DNA of 64,000 nt from a bacterium (GTDB taxonomy: Bacteria > Electryoneota > Electryoneia > Electryoneales > Electryoneaceae): assembly GCA_028278125.1 (NCBI GenBank), contig JANQEY010000080.1, positions 18,164 to 82,163 of the forward strand. The letters are read 5' to 3'. The notes below the pieces were generated by a model. It made no database searches. It was not told where the DNA came from and was given only the letters and a program-made list of their open reading frames with translations. This document shows, piece after piece, positions 27,287-38,835 of this stretch (the first letter of the stretch is position 1; each line of letters opens with the position of its first letter). The translations under genes and the position numbers were made by a program.

Positions 27287-30200
27287 ATGCGTCTTGTCAG
27301 GTTAGCTCCGCATGTAGCGATAGCGATAGTAGCAATAATGTTGTTACCGAACATCAATTCTGCCCTTCAGATAGATGAAAATGTCGATGTTAATCAGCTA
27401 CCATATGAACATACGTTCACAAATTATGCATTAGCAAAATTACATTTTATCGGTGTAGCTGAAGGAATTACTGTTGGTGTTACGTTCGAAGATGCGGACT
27501 TTGATTTCATGTTATTCCTTGGGGGGAAGAACATAGGTACTGTCTATAAAGAGCGTACAATGATGTTTATAATCAATCTATATACCAATACAGATCTGGT
27601 TTTCCAAGCAAGTAATGGCCTTAAGGTCTCGGTGGAACAATGCGGTCCGAACATCACTGTAACCGAAAACAATATTACCGTCCTCGGATCATTAGGTAAG
27701 GAAGGGAACCTCTACACAACGAACATTCATGTTCCTCATGATAACGCTCATAATGTAACCGTTGACGCAACGGTGAACTTCACGTATCTTGGTTTATGCG
27801 ATGGCTCGATCAGTAATTTCGGATATGCCACCAGCGAGAGTGAATTCCATATACATTCTGCCGATCAAACACAGATGGTTCGATTAATCGCCGAAGAGTC
27901 TGGAACATTCGATATCGTTTTCGAGTTCTCCAGTGACAATAAGCTAGGGGTCGGAGGTCCTTCGATAGGTAATGTAACGTTTTTAGCTACTGGAGCCGAC
28001 ATTACGATGCACCATACAGAGTTGGCGAAATACTCTAGTGAGGATTCGTTGGCTGATGAGATTTCCATCGGTGATATCAATTATTCCTTTAGCACAGAGG
28101 ATATCGATGATGACGATTGTCCAAAGATTACGTTATTCAAAACGAATTTGAAGATTAAAGGAGGTTTTCCCGTTATCACTGTAAATGAAAACACCGATCC
28201 ACCGAATAAGAAAACCGTCTACAGGCGATATTCCACGGTCATGTCCAATGAGGAGGAGGTTACCAAAGGTGACCCTATGGACCTCGATCCCTTCGTGACA
28301 GAGACAATCGTCAATCCTGTCGCTCATATCGTTTATAACGTTGAGATCATCGATGATGATAAGGATGGAAAACCGATTGTGATCCTTCATCAATACAATC
28401 TAACGATCAATTCAACAGGACACCCCATACAGGGAGGTAGTTATAAGGAATATCATAATTTGGATGTTGACGACCAGGACCCGAGCAAACCCAACACCTT
28501 TAGTGATCTCGATGGAGATGGACTGAGCAATTTCTATGAGATCTACCGCTCCGGTACGAATCCGCAACTTGCAGATACTGATAATGACGGTCTATCAGAC
28601 TACCAGGAAATGGGATTCTCTGGATATGCTGCAGCCCTCAACGATGTCGATCTTGACGGTATTACCGATTCTCTCGAACTGATCCTCGGATTAAATCCCT
28701 TGGACTTGGACACCGATGATGATTATTTCGAGGATGGGGCAGAACTGGATTATTGGTTATATAGGGAATTCGGTTTCGTTAATACGACTGCCAAGTATGA
28801 ATTGAACAATCTGACTAAGAACGCAGGGCCAATCCCGTCATGGGCACTTCCAGATTGGGACAATGACGGTGTGATCGATTATCTAGATAAGAACAGCGAT
28901 GATGAATTGATTGGAGCTTTCTCTCGTCCTCTGAGAATGCATTCATACAATCACTCCCTGGATCTTACTAAGCGTACGATCATACAGGGATATCGAGACC
29001 TCGTTGCATCGGGACTCAGCCCTATAATATATAATCACAATGCATCTATGATTTCTGCATCACGAAAGAGTTATACATCTGATGATAACGACACTATCGA
29101 TTGGTTGCTCGATTTAGAAGATAGTTATAGATCGGATTTATTAAACTATTCCTGTAACTGGAATCTCACGAACCAGACGCGGAACTGGTACTTCAAGGAA
29201 TACGAGGATTCGTGGTTCCTTGCATTCTACGCATATCATCAATTGATCGAGGAAACTTATTTCTCAGATTATGGATTCTATAAGGATCTCTGCTCATGGT
29301 TCGACGAGGATCACAATGCCTCGGGATACTATCATCAGACACCTTCGTATCATGATGTCTATGACACTTACGTACATCTGAAATCTATCGTCGAAGATTA
29401 TTATTTAGCTGCCAATGTCACGACAGATATGTTCATGTGTAAATACTACGACCTCGATGGTATCGAGCTGATCTTTTACTTTACAGATCCCGCAGATAAT
29501 GACACAGACAATGACTCACTGGACGACGGCATCGAGGTGAACTACTGGAAGAACATCAATATCGAGCCGTTCGACGATTCTGATGGCGATGGTACTCCGA
29601 ACATCTATGATTCGGACTCGGACAACGATACATACATCGATGGAGTCGATTTCGATCTGGACAACGATGGAATGGAGGACGTTTACGAGTTCTTCTATGG
29701 ATTCGATGTTGAATCTCCAGGTGATGCGAGCCTCGATGAGGACAACGACGATCTCACGAATCTAGAGGAGTTCCTGAACACAACGGATCCAACCAAGACC
29801 GATACAGACGGTGATGGGATATGGGACGGGTCAGAAGTATCGATAGGTCTTGATCCTGTGAACAAGGATTCTGACATGGACGGCATCGAGGATTACAAGG
29901 AGAACTCCCATTCAACGGATTCGGACGGTGACGGAATGATCAACGCTCTGGACACCGATAGTGACAATGATGGTCTGACCGATTCGGAGGAGGACAAGGA
30001 CTGCGATGGTGTGGTCGATACTGGGGAGACCTCACCGATTGATCCAGACTGTGATGATGACGGATTCAATGACGGTTACGAGGTGAAGAATAACCATGAT
30101 CCTTACAGCAATGCTACACCGGACCTCGACTCGGATTCTGACGGATTAGACAATCAAGAGGAATTTGACTATGGAACCGATCCTCAGACCAACGATACTG

Positions 30201-33200
30201 ACGAGGACCAAATTCCTGATAAATGGGAGATCGAGCATCGGCTCGATCCATGCGATGCGAACGACACCTATCTTGATTGGGATGGTGACGGTCTTCATGC
30301 ACTTGGGGAATACCTGAACAATACCGACATCGATCACTACGATTCGGACAACGACATGATGCCGGATGGATGGGAAGTGACCTACGGTCTGAATCCGCTA
30401 ACCGACGATGCTTCAAGCGACAATGATGATGATAACTTGACGAATATCATCGAACTCAGTGAATCCCTCAATCCATCGAGCAACGATACCGATTCAGATG
30501 GCATGCCTGACGACTGGGAATTGAGCTATCTGCTGAATGCTACTTTCGACGATTCGGGTGAGGATCCAGATAGCGATTCTCTTACGAATCTCCAGGAATA
30601 TGAGAACGACACTGATCCAAAGACCCTCTCATGGGACACTGATGAATTACCGAATGATTGGGAGAATTCAACTGGATTGAATCCTTACCGGCACGACACA
30701 GCCTTGGATCCTGATGGTGATGGCCTGTCAAATCTCCTTGAATACAATCAATCCACGGATCCATTCGATCCAGACTGCGATAATGATGGATTGCCCGATG
30801 GGTGGGAGTATTACAACGGATTGAACGCATCCGATTCTAATGATAAATATACAGATATCGACAATGATGATCTGAATAATACCGAGGAGTTCGAGCTCGG
30901 AACAAATGCGAACAACTGGGATACCGATTATGATGGGATGCCTGATTCTTGGGAGAATGATAACAGTTTAATGCCAACATCATTTGATGCCTTTGAAGAT
31001 TATGATTCTGACAGTCTAGACAACATTGAGGAATACCGATACAATATTTCTTCAACATGGAATCACACCACCGATGGAGTTTATAATGGTGGATTAGATC
31101 CAAGAGATCCAGATTATGACAATGATGGTTTTACTGATGGATATGAGGTGAAATGTAACTTAACCCCTACTCAATTAGTTGCTTCAGATAAGACGAACGA
31201 TGATGATAATGATCAGCTTTCCAATTGGGAAGAATTTCTAATGGGTACATTATCAAATCGAAACGATACTGATATGGACGGACTCGATGATTATGAGGAG
31301 ATCCAGTATCAGCTTGTTGACATCCAGTATTTCACGGACAACGAAGGATTCCTGAAGACAAAGGGCGTAAATGAGATTCGTCGATTGAATATCAATAGAT
31401 CATTATTCGAGATCTCTGCAGGCCAAAAGGTGGCAATGGATATTTCTGTGCAAACACATGGTTATTATTCGTTAGTCGTCCAAATGCATACAGGTGTAGA
31501 TCCTCCTGTTGAACTCGTTATTAAGGATTCGAGCGGTACAATATCCTCTAAGATACGAATGGTAAACCATTGGAAATTCAAAAAGTACACAACCGCGATC
31601 ACAGAATTGAGTAAAGGGACATACACCCTAACAGTCGAGTGTAAAGCTCACACGATCACTTTATTGAATCCCGTTGAGATACACTTATCATCCTATGGTA
31701 AACCTGTTCTTTCAGATTATGATGGTGATGGTCTTCTTGATGGAAATAATGTTACTATAAACAACATCACTGGTGAACTGGATGTTCAAGGGAATGCTAA
31801 CACAACTACATACATTGGTGAGTTCTTCACAGTTACCAATCCAATGAATATAGACACCGATGGTGATGGGCTAACGGATGGATATAATATCACATTTGGC
31901 AATACAAATTACCTTGGTGAATTATCTTTTGGTACGAATCCATTGAAACCCGATGGAGATCATGATGGCCTTGGCGACTGGGAGGAGGTTACCCTTGGGT
32001 ATGATGGTTGGATAACTAATCCAAAGAATTATGACTGTGACGCCGACGGCCTATACGATGGATGGAATGATAAAAATGGGAACCGTATCTTTGATCCTGG
32101 AGAAACAAAAGGTGAATGGAATTGGATGACAAATCCGCACAATAATGATACCGATAGAGATGGTGTTACCGATCAGATCGATAGAAATCCTCTTCACAAC
32201 TCAATAATTACATGCGATGCAAAAGTTACCTGGATCGACACTAATGAAATTGATGGAATGAAATTCAAGGTCATTATCGATGATACAGGAATGTCAGAAG
32301 ATTGGAAGATCAAATTCACTTCTGTTACCCTTCAACCAAATGATGAATTCAAGGTATTTTATGACCTTCCGGATGTTAATTCGACAACAACGTGTAATAT
32401 CGTTATTTATGAGAACATTAATGGTGAGGATCATCGTAAAGATACAAAGGAACATCATATTGGAAAACTTCTCAGATCAGGTCAATTAGATAGATCAATG
32501 GAGGGTAAAACATATTATGTCAACGAATCCAATTATAAGATCGAATATACCTTCTCAGATGAGAACCTTGATCGGGCCAATACATTAATGTTCCAGGGTA
32601 TTAATGACAGCTATTCATGGTATCATGCTAATTACAGTTCAGGTCAGAACCTTCTCCGGTACGTTGGGGATATGGGATTCTACGTATTCCTATTGAATAT
32701 AACGGGGACTCCAAACGTTACTGGTATCGGTGAAGGCTTAAATGCTTGGCTGGTGCCCCGATCATTGTACTTCGGGTCACAACTATATCATGAACTCAAT
32801 AATACTGACGATCCGGATGATCTCTCTTCGCCTTCAGACACAGATTTCTACAATAATACATGTGATCTTAATACCAGCCACATTATGGGTATATATTCGA
32901 TAAATCTAACTGCATCCGAAGCCTATTATTATTACTTTAATCTCACCCATAACAACTCAGGAAACCTTACTGCAGAATCACTTAATATTACGAGCAATCT
33001 AACTCATCTCGGATTATATGGCGCTGTATTGGATATGATACCATTTGATGCACCTAAAATATCTGAACAAGGGAATATTACTAAACCTAAGCCTAAAGAT
33101 AAAGAGCGGAACAGTATTTGGAATAAAGTTGCTGATTTCGTAAACCAGGTTGGCGAATACATTGTAGAAAATATGCCTGACTTCATTAAAGACACTCTTA

Positions 33201-34129
33201 TCCGAGCTGCTAATGCCTGGAATGATTTCCTCGTTGCTGCAGTAAATTTCTTTGCAAAGGTTGCTTCGAAATTAAAAGATTGGTGTAATCCTGCGTTTAT
33301 ATTGGATGCTGTTAGAAGTGTTGGTAATGCTTTGATTGAAATTGCTAAGGCAGCATTAAATATATTCTGTTGGATTATTAATTGGATAAAGGATTCAATT
33401 AGTGGTATGGTTGATACAGCTTTATCAAGTATTACTGGTCGTTCGAGTTCTTGGAGAACGGGCATTTTAGATAATTTTAATTCTATATGGGAAGAGTATA
33501 ATCAAACGGAATCCGTTTCTGAATCTAGTCAGAATACACTTAGCAACATATTTATTGATAATGTACAGAGCCAATTGAGATTGCTCGGATATTTGGTTAT
33601 TGCTATTAATTTAATATTGTTACCGTTTTTAGGAATATTTGCATTAATATCATCCTTTATAATCTCCTTTATTGCGAAAATTATCTTTTCTCAATTTGGA
33701 ATTATTCCTGGTTCAGAAGGCTCTCTTGATATTTCTGGAGACGAAGATAATAATATGATTAAAAATATATTTTCTAATTCATTATCTGGTGTATCTAGTG
33801 CATCTGAAGCAGCTTCAACACCGATTGGTAATGTGGTAATAAATCTAATTTGGTCAATGATCATAGGGGTTTCGATTATAGCATTTAAAGGGGATACTGA
33901 AGGTATAATATCTATGTGTATTCTACTTTGTCTTGGGTCCTGGGCGGTAGCATTTACAAGTGATAATAATGAGAATGATGATTACTTCTGGAACCTCGTC
34001 CAATTAGGAATATGCTTGATGTCAATGATTGCAGGTATTATTGGTGTGATTTGTGCAAAATCATATATTAAAATACCCTATGGTATAGGAGCGTTAGTAA
34101 GTGGGTTACTTTATTATATTGCTAAGTAG
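27287..34129 (+). CDS. Giant surface protein with TSP3-like calcium repeats and membrane tail
   Basis: A 2280-residue exported protein. A signal peptide (about 8-26) is followed by beta-rich domains (to about 400). A long array of thrombospondin-3/EF-hand-like repeats follows (about 404-1341 and 1478-1631), with units such as DTDGDGIWDGSE and DTDSDGMPDDWE binding Ca2+. After another beta-rich region come amphipathic helices (about 1940-2060) and several membrane helices (about 2098-2280). GAGGGAGATT precedes ATG 27287. It is probably a cell-wall or adhesion protein. A degenerate second copy of its C-terminal region is found at 38166-38577. Confidence 0.85.
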   Translation: MRLVRLAPHVAIAIVAIMLLPNINSALQIDENVDVNQLPYEHTFTNYALAKLHFIGVAEGITVGVTFEDADFDFMLFLGGKNIGTVYKERTMMFIINLYTNTDLVFQASNGLKVSVEQCGPNITVTENNITVLGSLGKEGNLYTTNIHVPHDNAHNVTVDATVNFTYLGLCDGSISNFGYATSESEFHIHSADQTQMVRLIAEESGTFDIVFEFSSDNKLGVGGPSIGNVTFLATGADITMHHTELAKYSSEDSLADEISIGDINYSFSTEDIDDDDCPKITLFKTNLKIKGGFPVITVNENTDPPNKKTVYRRYSTVMSNEEEVTKGDPMDLDPFVTETIVNPVAHIVYNVEIIDDDKDGKPIVILHQYNLTINSTGHPIQGGSYKEYHNLDVDDQDPSKPNTFSDLDGDGLSNFYEIYRSGTNPQLADTDNDGLSDYQEMGFSGYAAALNDVDLDGITDSLELILGLNPLDLDTDDDYFEDGAELDYWLYREFGFVNTTAKYELNNLTKNAGPIPSWALPDWDNDGVIDYLDKNSDDELIGAFSRPLRMHSYNHSLDLTKRTIIQGYRDLVASGLSPIIYNHNASMISASRKSYTSDDNDTIDWLLDLEDSYRSDLLNYSCNWNLTNQTRNWYFKEYEDSWFLAFYAYHQLIEETYFSDYGFYKDLCSWFDEDHNASGYYHQTPSYHDVYDTYVHLKSIVEDYYLAANVTTDMFMCKYYDLDGIELIFYFTDPADNDTDNDSLDDGIEVNYWKNINIEPFDDSDGDGTPNIYDSDSDNDTYIDGVDFDLDNDGMEDVYEFFYGFDVESPGDASLDEDNDDLTNLEEFLNTTDPTKTDTDGDGIWDGSEVSIGLDPVNKDSDMDGIEDYKENSHSTDSDGDGMINALDTDSDNDGLTDSEEDKDCDGVVDTGETSPIDPDCDDDGFNDGYEVKNNHDPYSNATPDLDSDSDGLDNQEEFDYGTDPQTNDTDEDQIPDKWEIEHRLDPCDANDTYLDWDGDGLHALGEYLNNTDIDHYDSDNDMMPDGWEVTYGLNPLTDDASSDNDDDNLTNIIELSESLNPSSNDTDSDGMPDDWELSYLLNATFDDSGEDPDSDSLTNLQEYENDTDPKTLSWDTDELPNDWENSTGLNPYRHDTALDPDGDGLSNLLEYNQSTDPFDPDCDNDGLPDGWEYYNGLNASDSNDKYTDIDNDDLNNTEEFELGTNANNWDTDYDGMPDSWENDNSLMPTSFDAFEDYDSDSLDNIEEYRYNISSTWNHTTDGVYNGGLDPRDPDYDNDGFTDGYEVKCNLTPTQLVASDKTNDDDNDQLSNWEEFLMGTLSNRNDTDMDGLDDYEEIQYQLVDIQYFTDNEGFLKTKGVNEIRRLNINRSLFEISAGQKVAMDISVQTHGYYSLVVQMHTGVDPPVELVIKDSSGTISSKIRMVNHWKFKKYTTAITELSKGTYTLTVECKAHTITLLNPVEIHLSSYGKPVLSDYDGDGLLDGNNVTINNITGELDVQGNANTTTYIGEFFTVTNPMNIDTDGDGLTDGYNITFGNTNYLGELSFGTNPLKPDGDHDGLGDWEEVTLGYDGWITNPKNYDCDADGLYDGWNDKNGNRIFDPGETKGEWNWMTNPHNNDTDRDGVTDQIDRNPLHNSIITCDAKVTWIDTNEIDGMKFKVIIDDTGMSEDWKIKFTSVTLQPNDEFKVFYDLPDVNSTTTCNIVIYENINGEDHRKDTKEHHIGKLLRSGQLDRSMEGKTYYVNESNYKIEYTFSDENLDRANTLMFQGINDSYSWYHANYSSGQNLLRYVGDMGFYVFLLNITGTPNVTGIGEGLNAWLVPRSLYFGSQLYHELNNTDDPDDLSSPSDTDFYNNTCDLNTSHIMGIYSINLTASEAYYYYFNLTHNNSGNLTAESLNITSNLTHLGLYGAVLDMIPFDAPKISEQGNITKPKPKDKERNSIWNKVADFVNQVGEYIVENMPDFIKDTLIRAANAWNDFLVAAVNFFAKVASKLKDWCNPAFILDAVRSVGNALIEIAKAALNIFCWIINWIKDSISGMVDTALSSITGRSSSWRTGILDNFNSIWEEYNQTESVSESSQNTLSNIFIDNVQSQLRLLGYLVIAINLILLPFLGIFALISSFIISFIAKIIFSQFGIIPGSEGSLDISGDEDNNMIKNIFSNSLSGVSSASEAASTPIGNVVINLIWSMIIGVSIIAFKGDTEGIISMCILLCLGSWAVAFTSDNNENDDYFWNLVQLGICLMSMIAGIIGVICAKSYIKIPYGIGALVSGLLYYIAK

Positions 34130-34137
34130 TTGGGATA

Positions 34138-34560
34138 ATGATGAAGATGGACCGGCTCCTCTTAATGAATCTTCACTACTCAAGAATATTAAGTTTAGAA
34201 ATAGCAGCCAATATAATAATAATAATAATGATCTTCACATCATTTTATTACGCAGAGATATTATCATACCAATTGTTAATGCTACCTGTTCTGTTATCTA
34301 TTAAGACATTAATCGTGTCTTTATTTATCGTTCGGGAAATCATCTTGGATAATGTCGGTTTTTCATTTAATTATCTACTTCGTTCAAAAAGGATATTATG
34401 GAATAATGTATCCAACATCAGTGAATTACCAAGTCTTATAGACAGAACTAGAATTAAAATTATTTATGAAAATAATAGATTTATGATTATTCGATTGGAC
34501 GAACAAACTCACAATAATTTCCTTAATTACTATCAAACATATATCGAGTTAAGTAAGTGA
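34138..34560 (+). CDS. Small membrane protein behind the giant surface protein
   Basis: 140 residues with two adjacent membrane helices (about 18-66), then a soluble tail of short strands (NVGFSFNYLLRSKRILWNNV; NNRFMIIRLDEQTHNNFLNY), reminiscent of bacterial PH-like domains. It begins eight bases after the giant gene and is probably co-transcribed. The protein at 38832-39242 has the same layout and the same type of upstream neighbour. No function is known. Confidence 0.6.
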   Translation: MMKMDRLLLMNLHYSRILSLEIAANIIIIIMIFTSFYYAEILSYQLLMLPVLLSIKTLIVSLFIVREIILDNVGFSFNYLLRSKRILWNNVSNISELPSLIDRTRIKIIYENNRFMIIRLDEQTHNNFLNYYQTYIELSK

Positions 34561-34759
34561 ATATTTGAATAGGGTATAATGTGTCAATATTTCATTACCT
34601 CGTTTTGGCAACAAACCAATTGTAGACTGAATGTTATTTCAAAGGCCACTTATAATGTGGTGGGAGATCGTAAAATTACAGTTTGTTTCGTATTGTTTAA
34701 TCGTATCAAGTTTACCGATACAATATTAACGGATTTTATCTATATATTTATAATCATCA

Positions 34760-35640
34760 CATAAAGGCCCAGCTTTGGAATGTATGTTAAATAAGCCCGC
34801 CTCAATTCACTCTGATCAATGTGATGATAGATATCGGTTGCTTCAGATCTACGATCCCCTCTTAATTCCTTAACGTATTCCCTAGGCATCCCATTTCTGA
34901 TTAAATGTGTCGTAAACCAATGTCTCAGGCAGTGTGGTCCTACATGATCCTCCAACCTCTTCGATTTGCAGTCGTGAAATCCTAATTGTACCACAGGCGT
35001 AACCACTGCCTTCCATACTGCGTTTCTGGATAACCGAGTACCTGTCTGATAAGTTATTAAAAGTGCCCCGGTATTGGTATTCAACTTCTCTCGAAGCTTG
35101 ATCCATCGTTTTAACGTTCATGAAACTTCATCATCGAAGAATACCACTCGATTGCTACGTTTGGGCGTAGGTTTCAAGATAATAGACCCATCCACCCAAT
35201 TGATATCATCAAGATTCAAATTCAATAATTCGTTCCTCCTGATACCGGTCTTCGCCAATAATAATACCACCGCTCGATCTCGTGGATTAAACATTATGCT
35301 AAGCATCTGAGCAAACTGTTCCACAGATAGCAATTGACGGGTAGACATCTCATTTTCCTTTTTATATCGCGTCAGGTACCACTTACGGAACGGCAATACA
35401 ATGTTAAACGGAGTAATTCCTTCAAAGGTGAGGTAATCATAGAATGATGACAGAGCCGAGAAGTAATTCTCAACGGTCTTAAACTTCACCGACGTATACG
35501 TTGGAGATATCGGAGAAACGCACGTACCGCCTCCTTATCGGCCTCAACTGCCCGGTGATGGCGTCTTTCAAGAGATTGGAGGTAAATGAGTAGGCTTGAC
35601 CTGCATTAGATGATAAATCTGCTTTTCCATTGGGGAGGAT
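34760..35640 (-). pseudogene. Tyrosine recombinase with frameshift and nonsense codon
   Basis: Reading leftward: YLQSLERRHHRAVEADKEAV and RAFLRYLQRI (N-terminal core-binding region), then a frameshift near 35.49 kb. Next comes KFKTVENYFSALSSFYDYLT and LLLAKTGIRRNELLNLNLDD (catalytic Arg region). An in-frame TGA at 35118-35120 follows DDEVS, after which the same frame continues with VGPHCLRHWFTTHLIRNG (HxxR) and a terminal region with DIYHHIDQSEL supplying the His/Tyr pattern. All catalytic blocks are present but the gene is broken twice. Marker of an integrated element. Confidence 0.75.
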
Positions 35641-35887
35641 TGCTTCAGAAATTGAATTGAATAATATATCTTATATTCAAGGTTTTTTAAATCTCCCGCC
35701 CAGAAATGATAATTATTATATTAGTTACCATTTCCATCATTTGCAGAACCAATCAATTATTGCGATAACTGAACTTGAAATTTCACCTGAAACATTTCGC
35801 GATAACCAATTTGAATTTTATTCTTCATGGTTAATTACATTGGTTGTATTTATCGTAGGATTAATTATTTCAACTAGAAATGATTAA
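35630..35887 (+). CDS. Small hypothetical protein with C-terminal membrane helix
   Basis: 85 residues with a soluble N-terminus and one clear membrane helix near the C-terminus (WLITLVVFIVGLIISTRND). Its start overlaps the 5' end of the recombinase remnant, so it may be a truncated gene left by integration. Not recognised. Confidence 0.35.
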   Translation: MGRIASEIELNNISYIQGFLNLPPRNDNYYISYHFHHLQNQSIIAITELEISPETFRDNQFEFYSSWLITLVVFIVGLIISTRND

Positions 35888-36074
35888 TGCGTTAATGAGA
35901 TATTAGATATCAATTTTGAGTCCGCGAAGATTCATTAGTGAATGTTTCTAATAAGTCGGCCAAAAAAGGATGCAATTCACATGTAAATACCGAAGGTAAC
36001 GGTCTAATGTCTAGCTTATTCAATTGAAGATTTCCAGTTATACGAAAATATGTTAATTGAATTAAATAGCGAAA

Positions 36075-36806
36075 TTATTCCGAATTATTAATTTTCTGAT
36101 TTGGTCGATTTATATATTCCGAAATGAGTTGTATTTGTCGGGGGGCAAATGTACTTTGCATGAGAGAAAGTAAATGACTAATTCCAAAAAAGAAAATTGG
36201 GATGATGATTCCAAATGACAGTAATAATTGGAATAGTGAATGATAGTCAAAAATGGATATTAATAATGCTGCTCCAATTAGACTTAAAGCGACCCCAATC
36301 ATTAACGTAATGTAAAAGCATTTCATGAAGATTTCATTTGACCATTGTTGTCCAATTCGTTTTGAATACCAGATTAATGATGGATTTTTCCCAGAATTCA
36401 GATCATCGTATAGCTCTTTATAAAACCGTTTTTTAAAACCAATCATTGCTTCAAGATGAATTAGTTCGAGATGTGTCGATAATGTAATCATCATATGGCC
36501 AATAGAAAAATATGCAACTAAAAGAAATAAAAGGAATAGCACCATAAGTATATAATTGAGATATTCAGTTTTGAGCTCATAAGTCATTATAATCGAGATT
36601 ATGCTTGTTAATGAGATAAATGCAATTGATTTAATAACTTTAATACCTGATTGCATATTTTCATCGGATTTGTGAAGAAGACGATTATATACAAGTAAAA
36701 GTCCTTCGGTATCTTTTTCAGTCATGTTCAACGGATCATGTTTATAGTTAATAAAATTCATGTTCATTATATGATGATTTTCATTAACAAGAGATGAGTT
36801 TTCCAT
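36075..36806 (-). CDS. Hypothetical four-helix membrane protein
   Basis: 243 residues with two pairs of membrane helices (about 64-113 and 166-225), separated by a roughly 50-residue cytosolic loop containing helical and basic residues (MIGFKKRFYKELYDDLN). The N-terminus is soluble. The layout is that of an integral membrane protein with two hairpins. The family is not recognised. It is a monocistronic gene in the AT-rich island. Confidence 0.55.
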   Translation of the reverse strand: MENSSLVNENHHIMNMNFINYKHDPLNMTEKDTEGLLLVYNRLLHKSDENMQSGIKVIKSIAFISLTSIISIIMTYELKTEYLNYILMVLFLLFLLVAYFSIGHMMITLSTHLELIHLEAMIGFKKRFYKELYDDLNSGKNPSLIWYSKRIGQQWSNEIFMKCFYITLMIGVALSLIGAALLISIFDYHSLFQLLLSFGIIIPIFFFGISHLLSLMQSTFAPRQIQLISEYINRPNQKINNSE

Positions 36807-37200
36807 ATTTACATTTGAAATAAATGGCCAGTCATTTTACAGCGAATATTTAAAGCTATTAGGTAACTTTTTTAAGAAGGGAGAGATCTGCCCATAAGAA
36901 AATAGGACCCTCCTATGAGTCACTCAACAGCACCAGTGAGGGATAATCTGAATTGAGCATATCGTCCAAGTTTTTCTCAATGTGAAAGAAGATTTCATAC
37001 TCAGCGGTTTCATGAACCCATCTTGTGTGTTAAGCTCTGCAGGAAGCCTGCAAGCACCCCCACTACATACGGCCGGTGAAAGAGACGATATCTCGATGTA
37101 GGTATTAAAGCAGAGATGCAGAGGACAGATGAAAAATGTGTACATAAAGCGGGAGGATAGTGGGATCAAATTGATTATACCGGAGTTCAACATAGGTCTT
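36807..37200. other. Gap with no supported gene
   Basis: No reliable gene. GC rises after 36.9 kb, suggesting the start of a decayed IS, but I cannot trace a protein here. Confidence 0.3.
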
Positions 37201-38050
37201 GAATATTTATAAAAGCAAAGGATAAAAAGATGAAGCTACACCTTCCGCCGGTATTGGGAGAAACTGTTGCGGGATCATTGACGATAACCAATTTGTGCAG
37301 GATTTGGTATGGAATACGTTGAAGCTATCTTCATCAACCTTCAATCGTTAGAAAAAAGGTACACCGATTGGGTTCTGCCGAGGAAGCGCTGAAGCTTTAG
37401 ACCAAGAGTATATAACAACAAAGACCATGAGCCGATGGTCCTGCTAATCCAGACTATACCCCCTCCTGTTCAAAGGCACATGCAGATATGGTCCGTGATA
37501 CGTAAGCGTGCCATTTCCTTTGGCCAGAGAACCGCAGGAGGGATATTGAAGGAGTTAAACCTGATTACTCCGTGGAGAAAGAGTAAAAGATGCCTCAACC
37601 AAATTATCTTGACAGCATATGGGTCGCCGATACCATATAGTAGTGATCAAGTCGATAGCGAGTCGAGATCTATCTGTACCTCGACAGATTCTCCCGATTC
37701 AGCCAGTGTATCATGGCCGCATAAGACGGTTATCGTGATCGGCACTTACCTACTCAGTGTAGAAGTTCCGAGAAAGACGCCCCCATAGACTCCGCACCGA
37801 TAATGATTTAGTTTAGGAACAGGAGTGCGATAACTCACCTTGATATGGGTGTCGGATGGATAAGCAGTCCCCCCACACCGCCTAGGTTCAAGACTCCGTA
37901 GAGCGTCTTGTCAAGACGATCAAGAAAGGGTGGCCGATGTTGAAGGAGGAGATCGACATAACCGAACTGAGGATTACCTCGAGGAGTTTCGTGATTGGTA
38001 TACTAGTATGCGCGATCATTCTGCTCTGAACTATAAAGTTTCGATGATTG
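37201..38050 (+). pseudogene. Shattered rve-type transposase (IS481/IS3-like)
   Basis: Fragments in several frames resemble an integrase-core transposase: ISFGQRTAGGILKELNLITP followed by PWRKSKRCLNQIILTAYGS in the N-terminal part, and NRTEDYLEEFRDWYTSMRDH followed by SALNYK, which matches the conserved C-terminal FxxWYNxxRPHxALNY block. Several stops and shifts separate them. GC content is higher than in the surrounding island DNA. Family assignment rests mainly on the C-terminal block. Confidence 0.5.
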
Positions 38051-38165
38051 TTTATCTTGCTGAAAACAATATAGTTTTAGGGGATAATAACGTTATCAAC
38101 TTTTTTTGCGAAGTACATTATCTGAGCAACGGAACATTACTAATTTAAAACCGATTGATAAATAA

Positions 38166-38577
38166 AATAATGGCATTTTGGATTAAGTTAATGGATTTTG
38201 TTTTTACAATTGGTGCATTCGTTGTAGAGAATGTGACTGATTTCATTAAAGACATGTAAATAAGGACTGCAAATAGATGGAATGATTTCCTTGTTGGTTG
38301 TGTACATTAATTCTCTAAAGTAGCATTGAAACTCAAAGAATGGATTAATCCAATACGTTTATTAAATATGACTTGGGTTATAGCCATTTAATTCGTTGAA
38401 ATCGTTAAAGCTGCCTTAAATGCGTTATTATGATTTCGATTATTTACCAGATCGGCAATAGCAGGTTTCCTAAAAACTCATTCAATAGTGCCTATAATTA
38501 ATATTGTACATTGAGGAGACCCCACGTCAAGCTCTGACAGTATTAGAGCAATTGGAATTGTTACAACCATTTCCCTT
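38166..38577 (+). pseudogene. Degenerate copy of the giant protein's C-terminal region
   Basis: Despite internal stops, this reads VVENVTDFIKDM, IRTANRWNDFLVGCVH, FSKVALKLKEWINPIRLL and VEIVKAALNALL. The giant protein (33160-33400) reads IVENMPDFIKDT, IRAANAWNDFLVAAVN, FAKVASKLKDWCNPAFIL and IEIAKAALNIFC. The match is clear and collinear, so this is a decayed paralogous copy left near mobile-element debris. Confidence 0.7.
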
Positions 38578-38835
38578 TTGCTATTAGCATTTCTGGCATT
38601 TCTTACATTATTTTTAATCACACCTACAACATTGTATAATAATATTGATGTTAGTGGGTTAGTTGATGGTACAACTAACTTTATGTATGCCGCTATTGCA
38701 GCGAGCGATGCCTACTTCTTCCAGGCATTACCGTATTTATCACCTGAAGGGTATTCGAAATTCTTTTTAGCTGTGAGTGCTATTACTGTAACCTGTGATG
38801 CAATCTTAGTGATTGTCTCAAAGGGGTTGAAATGA
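38578..38835 (+). CDS. Hydrophobic ORF coupled to the 136-residue membrane gene
   Basis: 85 residues with membrane helices near both ends (LLAFLAFLTLFLITPTTL; FFLAVSAITVTCDAILVIVS). The open frame extends upstream to about 38.51 kb, so it may be the surviving end of the degenerate giant-protein copy. Its stop overlaps the next start (ATGA), so if transcribed it would be coupled to that gene. Confidence 0.4.
   Translation: MLLAFLAFLTLFLITPTTLYNNIDVSGLVDGTTNFMYAAIAASDAYFFQALPYLSPEGYSKFFLAVSAITVTCDAILVIVSKGLK

Noticed and set aside
36924..37193. 89-residue minus-strand frame
   Set aside because: Irregular composition without a start signal; probably chance within decayed IS DNA.
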